From the NCBI GenBank assembly GCA_963750255.1, contig CAVVPZ010000006.1, forward strand, positions 496,001-560,000: a stretch of 64,000 bases of DNA, read 5' to 3'. The position numbers and the translations under genes were made by a program. This stretch comes from DATLED01 sp963750255. Its GTDB lineage: Bacteria; Actinomycetota; Acidimicrobiia; Acidimicrobiales; CADCTF01. The notes under the pieces are model-generated. The model saw only the letters and a program-made list of their open reading frames with translations, was not told where the DNA came from and made no database searches. Shown piece after piece: positions 1-8,380 of the stretch. Each line of letters starts with the position of its first letter. Position 1 is the stretch's first letter.

Positions 1-21
1 GCTGATCGGCGCCGCTGACGG

Positions 22-793
22 TCAGGCCCAGCCGCCGGCGAAGGCCACGAACTGGCCGGTGGTGAAGCGGCTGGTGCCGTCGATGTAGGGCAGCGAGAAG
101 TGGGCGAGCTCGTCGAGGTCGCCGAGCCGGCCCATCGGCACCATGCGCCTCGACCCGGGCCCGGCCCTCGGCGTCCTCGGCCCGGTTGGCCCGGAGGAAC
201 TCGGGGAAGTCCATGAAGTTCGTGCCGATGGCGTTGACCTGCACGCCCTTGCCGGCGACCTCGGCGGCCACGTTGCGGACGAGCATGTTGGCGCCGGCCC
301 GCGCCGACGAGTACAGCGGCGCGCCGGGCGTGGGCCGGGCGCCGGAGGCGCTGGTGAAGACGAGCACCTGCCCTTCGCCCTGCTCGACCATCACCGGCAC
401 GACGGTGCGGAGGAAGTGGTACGGAGCCTCGACGCAGCCGGCGAGTGCGGCACGGAGGTCGTCGACCGTCGGATCGGAGGAAGCGCCCGACGACGATTCG
501 ACCGGTGAACGCCGGTCGCCGAGTCGATCCGACCGAATCGGCTCAGGGCGGCATCGACGAGGCGCTCTGCGCCGACTCGGGCTTGGACGAGGTCGCGAAC
601 GCCGGTCACGGCTTCGACAGCGGCGCCGGCGGCCTCGAGCTCGGCGACGAGGCCGTCGAGCCGGATCGCCGATCACGAGGTCGTGGCCGCGCTCGGCCAG
701 GAGGCGGGCGAGGTCGGGGCCGACGTAACCGGCGGCATCGCTCACGATGGCGACCCTCCGACGATGGGAGTCGGCGGACTGGAGGGAGGACAT
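22..793 (-). pseudogene. SDR-family oxidoreductase, frameshifted
   Basis: A short-chain dehydrogenase/reductase can be read on the minus strand, but it is split over several frames. The N-terminus (RRVAIVSDAAGYVGPDLARL) carries a Rossmann-type beta strand and glycine turn. The middle reads ALSRFGRIDSA. The C-terminal half holds GAPLYSSARAGANMLVRNVA and GKGVQVNAIGTNFMDFPEFL, which align with the SDR active-site helix and the post-catalytic VN(A)I segment. The usual YxxxK appears as YSSAR, so the catalytic lysine position is Arg. The start is uncertain: ATG at 793 has no clear ribosome binding site. It diverges from the S9 peptidase. Because the neighbouring gene is broken in the same way, sequence error is as likely as real decay. 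Family confidence is good; substrate is unknown. Confidence 0.6.
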
Positions 794-872
794 GCACTGG
801 ACCGTAACCCCGGTCACCTGGTCTCGCCACGATCAGGGAGGATTTCGGGTCGGCGGGGACGAACTCTCCGCC

Positions 873-2758
873 ATGGCCCCCACTGACGCCCCGAGTGCGT
901 TGATCCCCGTTGAGCACTTCTTCGAGAACCCGGAGAAGGCGGCCGGGCGGATCTCGCCCGACGGCACCCGGCTCAGCTACCTCGCACCGGAGAACAACCG
1001 GCTCAACGTGTGGGTCCGCACGCTCGGCAAGGACGACGACGTCTGCGTCACCCACGACCACGTGCGGGGCATCACGGCCTACTTCTGGTCGCGGGACTCG
1101 ACCCGGATCATCTACCTCCAAGACACGGGCGGCGATGAGAACTTCCATGTCCATGCCGCGCTGGTGGCCGATCCGGACGCTCCCTCGATCGACCTGACGC
1201 CGTTCCCCGGCGTTCGGGCACAAATCGTCGACGTGCCCCACGCTGACCCCCAGCACCTGCTCGTGGCACTGAACAAGCGGGATCCTTCGGCTTTCGATGT
1301 CCATCGCCTCGACCTCGCAACCACCGAGGTGGAGTTGGTGGCCGAGAACCCCGGGAACATCGGCGCATGGGTGACCGACGTCTCCGGCCGCTTGCTCGCC
1401 GCCATCACCCAGACGGCGACCGGTGACAGCGAGGTCCTCGTCCGCGACCGCGAGGACGAGGAGTTTCGGGTGCTGCGCGAGTTCGCCAACGAGGACGACG
1501 TCAACGTCTTCGGCTTCGTGCCCGACGGGTCGGCATTGTGGGTCGGTACGGCGGAGGACTCCGACCTCGCTCGACTCTGCACGCTCGATGTGCACACAGC
1601 GGAACTGACCGTCGTCGATCATGACGACGAGGCCGACCTCACGGCCCCGCTCCTCGACGACGACACCGGTGCACTGCTCGGCGCCATCTACCTCCGCGAC
1701 CGCGTCGTGTTCCATCCGTTCGACGACTCGTTCGCGCGACGTGTGGCGCCAAGCGTCGGCCCTCCACGCCGGGCGATCTCGCCGGGCTCTCCCGCGACGT
1801 GACCCGGACGAAGTGGGTGGTGGCCTTCGATGATGATCGAGAGCCGGGCGTCTGACTACTTCCTCGACTCGGCCACCGGCCGAAGTGAGTATCTCTTCCG
1901 GCCCCGCCCCAGGCTCGACCCGCGACCGCTCGCGCCCGATGCAGCCGGTGCGGATCGCCGCTCGCGACGGGCTCGTCCTCTGCGCAGCTACCTGACCCTG
2001 CCGCTGGGCGACGTGAACCGACGAACCTGCCCATGGTGCTGCTGGTGCACGGCGGGCCGTGGGCGCGCGACGCGTGGGGGTACCAGCCCGAGGTCCAGTT
2101 CCTCGCCAACCGCGGCTACGCCGTGCTGCAGGTCAACTACCGGGGCTCGACGGGGTTCGGCAAGGCGTTCATGCACGCGGCCGAGGGCGAGTTCGCCGGG
2201 CAAGATGCACGACGACCTCATCGACGCCGTCGAGTGGGCCGTCGGCGAGGGGCATCGCCGACCGTGTCGCGGGTCGCCATCTACGGCGGGTCGTACGGCG
2301 GGTACGCCACGCTCGTCGGCGCTCAGCTTCACGCCCGAGCGTGTTCGCCGCCGGCATCGACTACGTCGGGCCGTCGAGCCTGGTCACGCTCATTCGGTCG
2401 TTTCCCGCCTACTGGCGCCCGTTCCTCAAGGGGACGTGGTTCCGCTTCGTCGGGGATCCGGGCACCGACGACGAGCCGAACCGTGAGATCGAGGCCGCAG
2501 TTGCTCGAGCGGTCACCGATCAGCCGGGTGGATCGCATCACGGCCCCGCTGATGGTGGTGCAGGGCGCCAACGACCCGCGGGTGACCAAGATCGAGTCGG
2601 ACAACATCGTCGATGCGCTACGCGATCGTGGCGTCGACGTCGAGTACATCGTCAAGGACGACGAGGGCCACGGCTTCGCCAATCCTGAGAACCGGCTCGA
2701 CCTCTACCGAGCCATGGAGCGCTTCCTGGCCCGGCACCTCGGCGGCCGAAGCGCGTAG
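873..2758 (+). pseudogene. S9 prolyl oligopeptidase-family peptidase, multiple frameshifts
   Basis: The N-terminal part (873 to about 1740) is one clean frame that reads as the beta-propeller of an acylaminoacyl-peptidase-like S9 enzyme, starting MAPTDAPSALIPVEHFFENP. After about 1740 the frame changes at least eight times, yet every piece is recognisable. These are VLLVHGGPWARDAWGYQPE (oxyanion region), a GSTGFGKAF segment, the nucleophile elbow IYGGSYGGYATLVG (Ser), GANDPRVTKIES (Asp) and DDEGHGFANPENRLDLY (His). The catalytic triad is therefore encoded and the total length (about 625 residues) is normal for the family. Such enzymes cleave short peptides from the N-terminal side. The preserved motifs around every break argue for indel errors in the sequence rather than a long-dead gene. 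Confidence 0.75.
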
Positions 2759-2769
2759 GTTCGGCCGCC
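2741..2769. terminator. Hairpin between convergent S9 peptidase and icd
   Basis: A 10-bp perfect stem (GGCGGCCGAA / TTCGGCCGCC) with a 9-nt loop spans the TAG stop of the peptidase at 2756-2758. It lies 17 nt past the end of icd on the other strand. It probably works as a bidirectional terminator; no U-tract is present, as is common in actinobacteria. Confidence 0.5.
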
Positions 2770-2785
2770 CAGCCGTGTCAGCGGC

Positions 2786-4006
2786 TCAGGCCATCGCCTT
2801 TTGGAGGTTGCGGTCGAGGGCGTCGAGGAAGTCCTCGGTGCTCAACCACTCGGCCTCGCCACCGGGGATCAGCAGCGCAAGGTCCTTGGTCATCTGACCC
2901 GACTCGACGGTCTTGACGCACACTCGCTCGAGGGTGTCGGCGAACTCCTGCACGGCCGGCGTCCCGTCGAGCTTGCCCCGGAAGTTGATGCCACGAGTCC
3001 AGGCGAAAATCGACGCGATCGGGTTGGTCGATGTCTTGTTGCCCTTTTGGTGCTCGCGGTAGTGGCGGGTGACGGTGCCGTGGGCCGCCTCGGCCTCGCA
3101 CGTCTTGCCGTCCGGCGTGAGAAGCACCGACGTCATCAGGCCGAGCGAGCCGAACCCCTGGGCGACGGTGTCGGACTGGACGTCGCCGTCGTAGTTCTTG
3201 CACGCCCAGACGTAGCCGCCCTCCCACTTCATCGCCGCCGCCACCATGTCATCGATCAGCCGATGCTCGTACGTGATGCCAGCGGCTGCGAAGTCGCCGG
3301 CGAACTCGGCGTCGAAGACCTCTTGGAACAGGTCCTTGAACCGTCCGTCGTACGCCTTGAGGATCGTGTTCTTGGTGGAGAGGTAGACCGGGTAGGTGCG
3401 GTCGAGTCCGTAGCGGAACGAGGCGCGGGCGAAATCGCGGATCGAGTCGTCGTAGTTGTACATCCCCATGGCGACGCCGCCGCCGGGGTAGTGGGCGACT
3501 TCGAACTCCATGGGCTTGGTGCCGTCATCGGGCGTGAAGGTCATGGTGAGCGTGCCCGGCCCGGGCACCCTGAAGTCGGTGGCCTTGTACTGGTCGCCGT
3601 GGGCATGACGGCCGATGACGATGGGCTTGGTCCACCCCGGAACCAGCCGGGGCACGTTGGAGCAGATGATCGGCTCGCGGAAGACGACCCCGCCGAGGAT
3701 GTTGCGGATCGTGCCGTTGGGCGACCGCCACATCTTCTTGAGCCCGAACTCCTCGACGCGAGCCTCGTCCGGGGTGATGGTCGCGCACTTGACCCCGACG
3801 CCGTGCATCTTGATGGCCTCGGCCGAGTCGATCGTGATCTGGTCGTCGGTCTCGTCGCGCTTCTCGATGCCCAGGTCGTAGTACAGCAACTCGACGTCGA
3901 GGTAGGGGAGGATCAGCTTGTCCTTGATGAATTGCCAGATGATCCTCGTCATCTCGTCGCCGTCGAGTTCGACGATCGGGTTCGCCACCTTGATCTTCGG
4001 AGCCAT
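2786..4006 (-). CDS. icd: NADP-dependent isocitrate dehydrogenase (homodimeric, eukaryote-like type)
   Basis: This 406-residue protein converts isocitrate to 2-oxoglutarate and CO2 with NADP, in the cytosolic TCA cycle. It belongs to the type II family (like human IDH1/IDH2), not the E. coli type. Visible motifs are DGDEMTRIIW (about 15-24), SPNGTIRN (95-102) with the substrate-binding Ser/Asn/Arg, and IGRHAHGDQYKATDF (131-145), whose R133 aligns with human IDH1 R132. NYDGDVQSDTVAQGFGSLGL carries the metal aspartates. Length is typical. ATG at 4006 follows the upstream lipoprotein stop by 21 nt on the same strand, so icd may be the last cistron of, or have an internal promoter within, the peptide/M50 operon. 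Confidence 0.95.
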   Translation of the reverse strand: MAPKIKVANPIVELDGDEMTRIIWQFIKDKLILPYLDVELLYYDLGIEKRDETDDQITIDSAEAIKMHGVGVKCATITPDEARVEEFGLKKMWRSPNGTIRNILGGVVFREPIICSNVPRLVPGWTKPIVIGRHAHGDQYKATDFRVPGPGTLTMTFTPDDGTKPMEFEVAHYPGGGVAMGMYNYDDSIRDFARASFRYGLDRTYPVYLSTKNTILKAYDGRFKDLFQEVFDAEFAGDFAAAGITYEHRLIDDMVAAAMKWEGGYVWACKNYDGDVQSDTVAQGFGSLGLMTSVLLTPDGKTCEAEAAHGTVTRHYREHQKGNKTSTNPIASIFAWTRGINFRGKLDGTPAVQEFADTLERVCVKTVESGQMTKDLALLIPGGEAEWLSTEDFLDALDRNLQKAMA

Positions 4007-4027
4007 GGCGGCCGAGGTTACTTGTGT

Positions 4028-4877
4028 CTACGGGAGGGGCTTGGCGCCGGGCGGTGCGGTGATGGTCACAGGTCGGTCGACCGCGTCGAGGGTCAGGGCG
4101 ATCTCCACCCGTGCACCCGCCAGGTCGGCGATCGTCTTCTTCACCGACGGGGCCATCGCGGCCTCGAAGTCGATCGTGGCGTGGAGGACGTGGAGGACAT
4201 GGTCGTCGTGGCCCGATCGAATCTCGACGGTCGAGCGCCGGATGAGGGCTTCGAGATCTCGACGGTCGTCGGTGGCCAGATCGTCGAGGGCACGATGTTC
4301 CGGAACACCGAGCTCGCCGGCCATCGCCGCGCAGATCGGCGAAGGCGACGTCGGGCCGAAGCTTGCCTGTGACGACATCGTCACCGCCGACGCGGCGGAC
4401 CGAGGCGTCGACGAACCAATCCGACAGCCGGAGCCGACCGATCCCACCCCCGGTGTCTGCGGGGCCCTGCTGGAGGCCGGCGAGGCGGCTGGAGGGGATT
4501 TCGTAGGTGACTCCGGCTTGGCTGAGGTAGGCCGTCGAACCCGTCGAGACGAAGCGGACATCGGTGGCCTCGGTGCCGGCGTAGCTGGTGTACGTGAGGT
4601 CTGCCACCGGGAGAGGAGTACCGCCGCCGAGGGCGAAGGGCCCCGTCATCTTGAAACCGACGCGAGGGCGTTGGGTGCTGCCCGCCGGGGCGGCCGTCGA
4701 TCCGATGAAGGAGAAGTCCATCACGCCCTGCTGGACGTGGTCGAGGCCGGCGTCAGTGGCGCGCAAAACCTTGACTGCGGCTGGGTCGGCGACGGTGCCG
4801 GAAGCCGCGCTGCCGCAGGCGGTCGTCATCAGTCCAGCGCCGACCATCGCGACGAGGAGTGCTCGGCGGGCCGTCAT
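4028..4877 (-). CDS. LppX/LprG-like lipoprotein (one frameshift)
   Basis: The N-terminus MTARRALLVAMVGAGLMTTACGS is a lipoprotein signal with the lipid-modified Cys near residue 21, although the -3 position is Thr rather than the usual Leu. The following region (HVQQGVMDFSFIG, PVADLTYTSYAGTEATDVRF, AYLSQAGVTYEIP) looks like the LppX_LprAFG fold, whose members carry lipids or glycolipids across the mycobacterial envelope. A single frameshift near 4330-4345 separates it from its C-terminus, which continues in another frame (ALDDLATDDRRDLEALI to TITAPPGAKPLP, stop at 4028). Its ATG overlaps the stop of the upstream secreted protein by 4 nt (ATGA), which ties it to the peptide/M50 operon. Family assignment is moderate and the ligand is unknown. 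Confidence 0.65.
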
Positions 4878-5719
4878 CGAGGTGTCGTCGTGGTCGTGGG
4901 CTGGACTGTCGACGTGGTGGAGGAGGTCGTCGACGTGGTCGGCGTCGACGTGGTCGGTGCCGAGGTCGTCGTGGCCGAACGAATCGTGGTCGTCGAACCC
5001 GTGGAACGAGCCGTCGTGGTGGTGGGGTTCCCTTGGGCCGGCGACTGGTTCGGCGACATCGTTGTCGAGGTGCCTTCGTCATTGCCGTCGTCGTTGGCCT
5101 TGTCGTCTTCTCTGTTGCCGGCGGGGACGAGTTGGGTGGCGAAGATGTCTCGGAGTTCGACCTTCGCCCGCTCGACTTCTGCGTTCAACTCCTCCACCGA
5201 GAGGTTGCGCCCTTCGAGGGCGGCGAGGGAGCGTTCGAGGTCGCGCAATCGCTTCTTCCCGTCGCTGGTCAAATGGACTGGTCCGTCGACGCCGAGTACA
5301 AGTTGATACGCCGCGGCATAGGTGGTGCACGAGGCGCAACCGCCGTTGGCAGCCGCAGCCACGTTCTCGGGCACGACGGTCGTCGCGGCGCCAGTGACGA
5401 GCACGACTTGAAACGCGAGCGCGACGGTTTGGCAGTTCGAGCAGCTGGCGACGGCAATGGCTGCGTTGCCGTTGTCGACCACACCGTGGACCGCCTTCCG
5501 CACCTCGAAGGCCAGCCGGAAGACCGACGCTCCGTCCGTGGTATTGACGGCAACGGCGACGTTGTCCTCGGGTCGGACGTCCTTCAGCGCATCGTGCTCG
5601 GCCTTCTTGTCTGCTTTGGGATCGGCGAAGGCGGGTGAGGGGGTCCCGAGGGCGAAGGCAATGGTGATCGACAGCGCCAACGAGAGGGCTCGAACGAGCT
5701 TGGTCATGGTGATCCTCAT
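4874..5719 (-). CDS. Secreted protein with two CxxC motifs and Thr/Ser-rich tail, partner of the M50 peptidase
   Basis: This 281-residue protein has a Sec signal peptide (hydrophobic 9-25, likely cleavage after AFA near residue 32). The mature domain of roughly 110 residues contains two CxxC motifs, CSNC (93-96) and CASC (128-131), each within a similar Ala/Val-rich context ending in AFQ or AYQ. This suggests an internal duplication that could bind metal or form disulfides. A helical charged segment follows (155-195), then a tail of about 65 residues made almost only of Thr, Ser and Pro, probably a wall-spanning or glycosylated stalk. ATG at 5719 overlaps the M50 stop by 4 nt (ATGA), and its own stop overlaps the lipoprotein start, so the three genes are translationally coupled. 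No named family is recognised. Confidence 0.8.
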   Translation of the reverse strand: MRITMTKLVRALSLALSITIAFALGTPSPAFADPKADKKAEHDALKDVRPEDNVAVAVNTTDGASVFRLAFEVRKAVHGVVDNGNAAIAVASCSNCQTVALAFQVVLVTGAATTVVPENVAAAANGGCASCTTYAAAYQLVLGVDGPVHLTSDGKKRLRDLERSLAALEGRNLSVEELNAEVERAKVELRDIFATQLVPAGNREDDKANDDGNDEGTSTTMSPNQSPAQGNPTTTTARSTGSTTTIRSATTTSAPTTSTPTTSTTSSTTSTVQPTTTTTPR

Positions 5720-7506
5720 GGCGTCCCCGTCGTGGTCGTGGTGGGGGCGGTGGTCGATGTCGTCGAGGTCGAGGTCGACGTCGGTGTCGATGTGGACGTC
5801 GTCGTCGACGGGGCGGTCGTCGACGACGTGGACCGAGCGCCGGGTTGCGCGGCAGTCGTCGGCGTCGCCGCTCGCGCTGGCCGGGTGGTGGTGGGGCTCG
5901 ACGGGTCGGTGGTCGTCGTCGAGGTGGACGGCGGTGCGGATGTCGACGAGGTCGTCACCTCGGCGCCGGCGGCGGGTACCAAGCCCCCGGCATCCTGGTG
6001 TCGAAGCGTCGGGGCACCACCGAGCGTGGCCTCCCGCTCGGCGGTGAGGCTCGGCCGACCAGTTCCGATGTTCCGGATCGAGTTGGCCGAATCCTGGACC
6101 ACGAATCGCTCCCCCTTCTGAATGGGCCGGTACTCGCCGTTGGGCCACCACGTGAAGGCGGTGAGCGCCGCCGCCGCGGCTGTCACCACGACGACGACCG
6201 TTCGCTTGGCCGGGGATCCGTCTGACCACCTCCAGCCGGCACCGACGGCCTTGGTCGCGATCCGGTAGATGGAATACACCAGCCCGAGCACCGGTAGGAC
6301 CAGCACGATCAGCTGAACGACGGCGGCCACGGCTGCGAGGGCTTCTCCGCCGGTGAACGCCTTCTGCACCGCGGCGATCTGGACACCGGCTGAGTCGTAG
6401 GCGGTGGCGATCACGCGTGGAGCGGAGATCACCGTCATGGCGAACAGGTAGAGGAGGAGCGGGGCGATGAGGAAGACCCAACCCGTCACCACCACGCGCA
6501 CCCACCGCTTGAGTTCCGTGACCCGAGGGTCCTTTTCGGATCCGGGCACGGCGCTGCGGAGGATGGGGCCGATGCGGTTGAACAGATCCGGAACGCCCGT
6601 GAGGTCAGCGAGGATGTAGTAGCCGTCCATGCGGAGGAACGGCAAGAGCTGATGGATGACCTCGATGTGCTGGATCGGGATCAGGACGAGGAGCGGCTCG
6701 TATCCCGTTGCGGCATACATGCCGATGGTTCCGAGGGAGAAGATCAGGTTGAAGTACACGCCGCCCAGGTCGGTCCGAAGACGACCCTTTCGATTCAAGC
6801 GGTATGCGTCGGTGACATCGGTGTAGAAGGCCGGCCAGACGAGGTAGAGGCCGCCGCCGATGCGACCCGGCTTGGCCCCGCCGTACGTACAAGCGGCGGC
6901 GTGTCCGAACTCGTGGAAACCGGCCGACAGGATGACCATGCCGAGGATCAGCAGGACGTTGAACGGCTGGTAGAGGGTGTCGCGCAGACCCTGGCCGATG
7001 CCGTGGACGCCCCACAACCACACGTCCATGGCGATGAAGGCGGCCAGGACGCCGAGGATCACCGGCGGCAGGAACAGGGGCTTGAACAGCTTCGTCGCCT
7101 GGCGGGCGGCACCCTCGGGGAGGATGGTGAACTTGAACCGCAGGGCGAGGAGCGGATTTCCCTTCACGAGGTCAGGGCTGTTGCCGTTGGCGTCGGCCAA
7201 CACGCCGAGCGGTCGCAGCTTCTCGTCGACGAGGTAGCGGATGTTGTCGGCGGAAACGCCCTTGCCGTAGCCCTCGGCGACCAGGGGGGCGATTTCCTCA
7301 TACGTGCGCTCGCCGTTGCACTGCTCGGCGACGAGGTGCAACAAGTGGGTCAACTGGATGGTCTGTCCGTCGGCTCTGCGGGCGACGTAGTGCGGATCCT
7401 TGTAGCCCGAGTCTTCGTACTCGCCCAGCAACTCGATGCCATCGGCAACGCGAGCCGGGGTGACGCCGCCGTCGACGTCACCCCGGGTCTCGGTTCGAAT
7501 GGTCAT
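5716..7506 (-). CDS. M50 (site-2-protease-like) membrane metallopeptidase with N-terminal PqqD/RRE-like domain
   Basis: This 596-residue integral membrane protein matches the 'putative peptide zinc metalloprotease' group of M50. The zinc motif HEFGH is at 198-202 inside a transmembrane helix, and the third ligand is probably D294 in LRMDGYYIL. Residues about 22-104 (GIELLGEYEDSGYKDPHYV to LVDEKLRPLGVLA) have the wing and helix pattern of PqqD-like RiPP recognition elements, including HLVAEQCNGERTYEEIAPLV. Further membrane segments occur near 146-165, 182-200, 250-270, 335-358 and 400-425. The last 85 residues are a Thr/Ser/Pro tail. It begins 21 nt after the last of three small peptide genes. 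The likely role is recognition and intramembrane cleavage of those peptides. RRE identity and substrate are inference. Confidence 0.85.
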   Translation of the reverse strand: MTIRTETRGDVDGGVTPARVADGIELLGEYEDSGYKDPHYVARRADGQTIQLTHLLHLVAEQCNGERTYEEIAPLVAEGYGKGVSADNIRYLVDEKLRPLGVLADANGNSPDLVKGNPLLALRFKFTILPEGAARQATKLFKPLFLPPVILGVLAAFIAMDVWLWGVHGIGQGLRDTLYQPFNVLLILGMVILSAGFHEFGHAAACTYGGAKPGRIGGGLYLVWPAFYTDVTDAYRLNRKGRLRTDLGGVYFNLIFSLGTIGMYAATGYEPLLVLIPIQHIEVIHQLLPFLRMDGYYILADLTGVPDLFNRIGPILRSAVPGSEKDPRVTELKRWVRVVVTGWVFLIAPLLLYLFAMTVISAPRVIATAYDSAGVQIAAVQKAFTGGEALAAVAAVVQLIVLVLPVLGLVYSIYRIATKAVGAGWRWSDGSPAKRTVVVVVTAAAAALTAFTWWPNGEYRPIQKGERFVVQDSANSIRNIGTGRPSLTAEREATLGGAPTLRHQDAGGLVPAAGAEVTTSSTSAPPSTSTTTTDPSSPTTTRPARAATPTTAAQPGARSTSSTTAPSTTTSTSTPTSTSTSTTSTTAPTTTTTGTP

Positions 7507-7527
7507 GCCCGCCTCAGCCTCCGACGA

Positions 7528-7731
7528 TCAGTTGCTTTGGATGACGTGGACGTCCTGCTCGGCGTTGGCGTAGGCCACCGAGTTGTCGGACAACACGTTG
7601 GCGGCGACGGCCGCGTTGACGGGTGCGACGAGGTTTGCGCTGATCAGCGACATGGCCTCGCGGTCGGGCAGTTCCTCGCCGGTCTCGGCTTCGAGCTCCT
7701 CGGCCGAAAGTTCGGTGGTGTCTTCGGACAT
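7528..7731 (-). CDS. Small peptide 1, LPDREAMSL family (putative precursor)
   Basis: This 67-residue peptide starts at ATG 7731 behind a GAGGAG ribosome binding site. It has an acidic N-terminus (ELSAEELEAETGEE), then LPDREAMSLI at 21-30, then PVNAAVAANVLSD (37-49) and an alternating tail ending VHVIQSN. It is the third of three tandem paralogues and lies 21 nt upstream of the M50 gene. It has no cysteine, so lanthionine or sactionine chemistry is unlikely. It has no Sec signal. The charged first half followed by a small-residue-rich second half looks like leader plus core. I do not recognise a named family; the role as M50 substrate is inferred from context. Confidence 0.8.
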   Translation of the reverse strand: MSEDTTELSAEELEAETGEELPDREAMSLISANLVAPVNAAVAANVLSDNSVAYANAEQDVHVIQSN

Positions 7732-7750
7732 GCGGTTTCTCCTCGTTCTC

Positions 7751-7954
7751 TCAGTTGCCCTGGGCCATGTCGGCCACCTGGTCGGCGTTGGCGTAGGCCA
7801 CGGCGCCGTCGGACAAGACGTTGGCGGCCACGGCCGCGTTGACCGGAATTGCGAGGTTTGCGTTCACGAGCGACATTGCCTCGCGATCGGGCAGCTGCTC
7901 GCCGTCCTGCTCCTCGAGCTCCTCGGTGGTCAGTTCCTCTTCAGATTCGGCCAT
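7751..7954 (-). CDS. Small peptide 2, LPDREAMSL family (putative precursor)
   Basis: This 67-residue paralogue (start ATG 7954 with GAGAGG about 9 nt upstream) has an acidic N-terminus (EEELTTEELEEQDGEQ), LPDREAMSLV, then PVNAAVAANVLSD and AVAYANADQ, ending MAQGN. An alternative TTG start at 7975 would overlap the stop of peptide 3 by 4 nt and add seven residues. The ATG start is preferred because it gives exactly the length of peptide 1. The C-terminal QGN differs from the QSN of its sisters, so the tail is variable while the central block is fixed. Its role is presumably the same as that of peptide 1. Confidence 0.78.
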   Translation of the reverse strand: MAESEEELTTEELEEQDGEQLPDREAMSLVNANLAIPVNAAVAANVLSDGAVAYANADQVADMAQGN

Positions 7955-7971
7955 GGGTTCGGTCCTCTCGC

Positions 7972-8166
7972 TCAATTGCTCTGGGTGATGTCGGCGTGCT
8001 GGGTCGCGTTGGCGACCGCGGTGCTGTCGTCGCTGAGGGCGTTCAGGGCCACGGCCGCATTGACGGGAGCGGCGACGTTGGCGTTGATGAGCGACATGGC
8101 CTCGCGGTCCGGCAGTTCCTCGCCGTCCTGCTGTTCCAGCTCTTCAGGGGTGAGCTCGTTGGTCAC
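7972..8166 (-). CDS. Small peptide 3, LPDREAMSL family (putative precursor), first in operon
   Basis: The open frame extends upstream to 8271. The start is taken as GTG 8166 because a strong GGAGG lies just before it and the resulting 64-residue product aligns end to end with the other two (MTNELTPEELEQQDGEELPD, then REAMSLINAN). The central PVNAAVALNALSD is conserved with two changes, and the tail ends ADITQSN. It is the promoter-proximal copy, so it is probably made in greatest amount. Nothing in it suggests a toxin, TM helix or signal peptide. Confidence 0.78.
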   Translation of the reverse strand: MTNELTPEELEQQDGEELPDREAMSLINANVAAPVNAAVALNALSDDSTAVANATQHADITQSN

Positions 8167-8380
8167 GGTTTCCTCCGTTGTCGTGATGTGGACGGAGGAG
8201 GACCGGCGGACGTTGGTGGCGATGACGATGTTGGACTTGCCGGCGCCGCTGGTGGTTCTCGGTCTCCTCACGTCGGCTATGCGTGCCCCTCGCGTCCGAC
8301 GGACAAACCGGACAACGCCGGTTCTTTTGTGGCGTGTCGAGGTTTGGCTCGCGGCCGGGCCGGGTGCCTAATGTCGGCCC
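8167..8380. promoter_or_regulatory. Divergent intergenic region between peptide operon and mdh
   Basis: These 214 bases must hold the promoters of both the peptide/M50 operon (minus) and mdh (plus). On the plus strand CGGACAA occurs twice with 9-nt spacing (8300-8306 and 8309-8315). On the minus strand the same repeats read TTGTCCG and are followed about 18 nt later by GCATAG, a possible but poor -35/-10 pair. No terminator or riboswitch is evident. Confidence 0.3.

Noticed and set aside
2801..4372. A 523-codon open frame on the plus strand opposite icd
   Set aside because: It is the antisense shadow of icd and the lipoprotein. Its Asp/Val/Arg-rich composition matches no family and icd is certain.
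4880..5990. Thr/Ser-rich repeats (GTCGTC-type DNA) at the ends of two operon genes as tandem repeats or recombination sites
   Set aside because: They are codon-level low complexity of Thr/Ser/Pro tails in two separate genes, without a fixed repeat unit.
8167..8271. Upstream extension of small peptide 3 to 99 residues
   Set aside because: The added 35 residues do not align with the paralogues, and a strong GGAGG stands just before GTG 8166.
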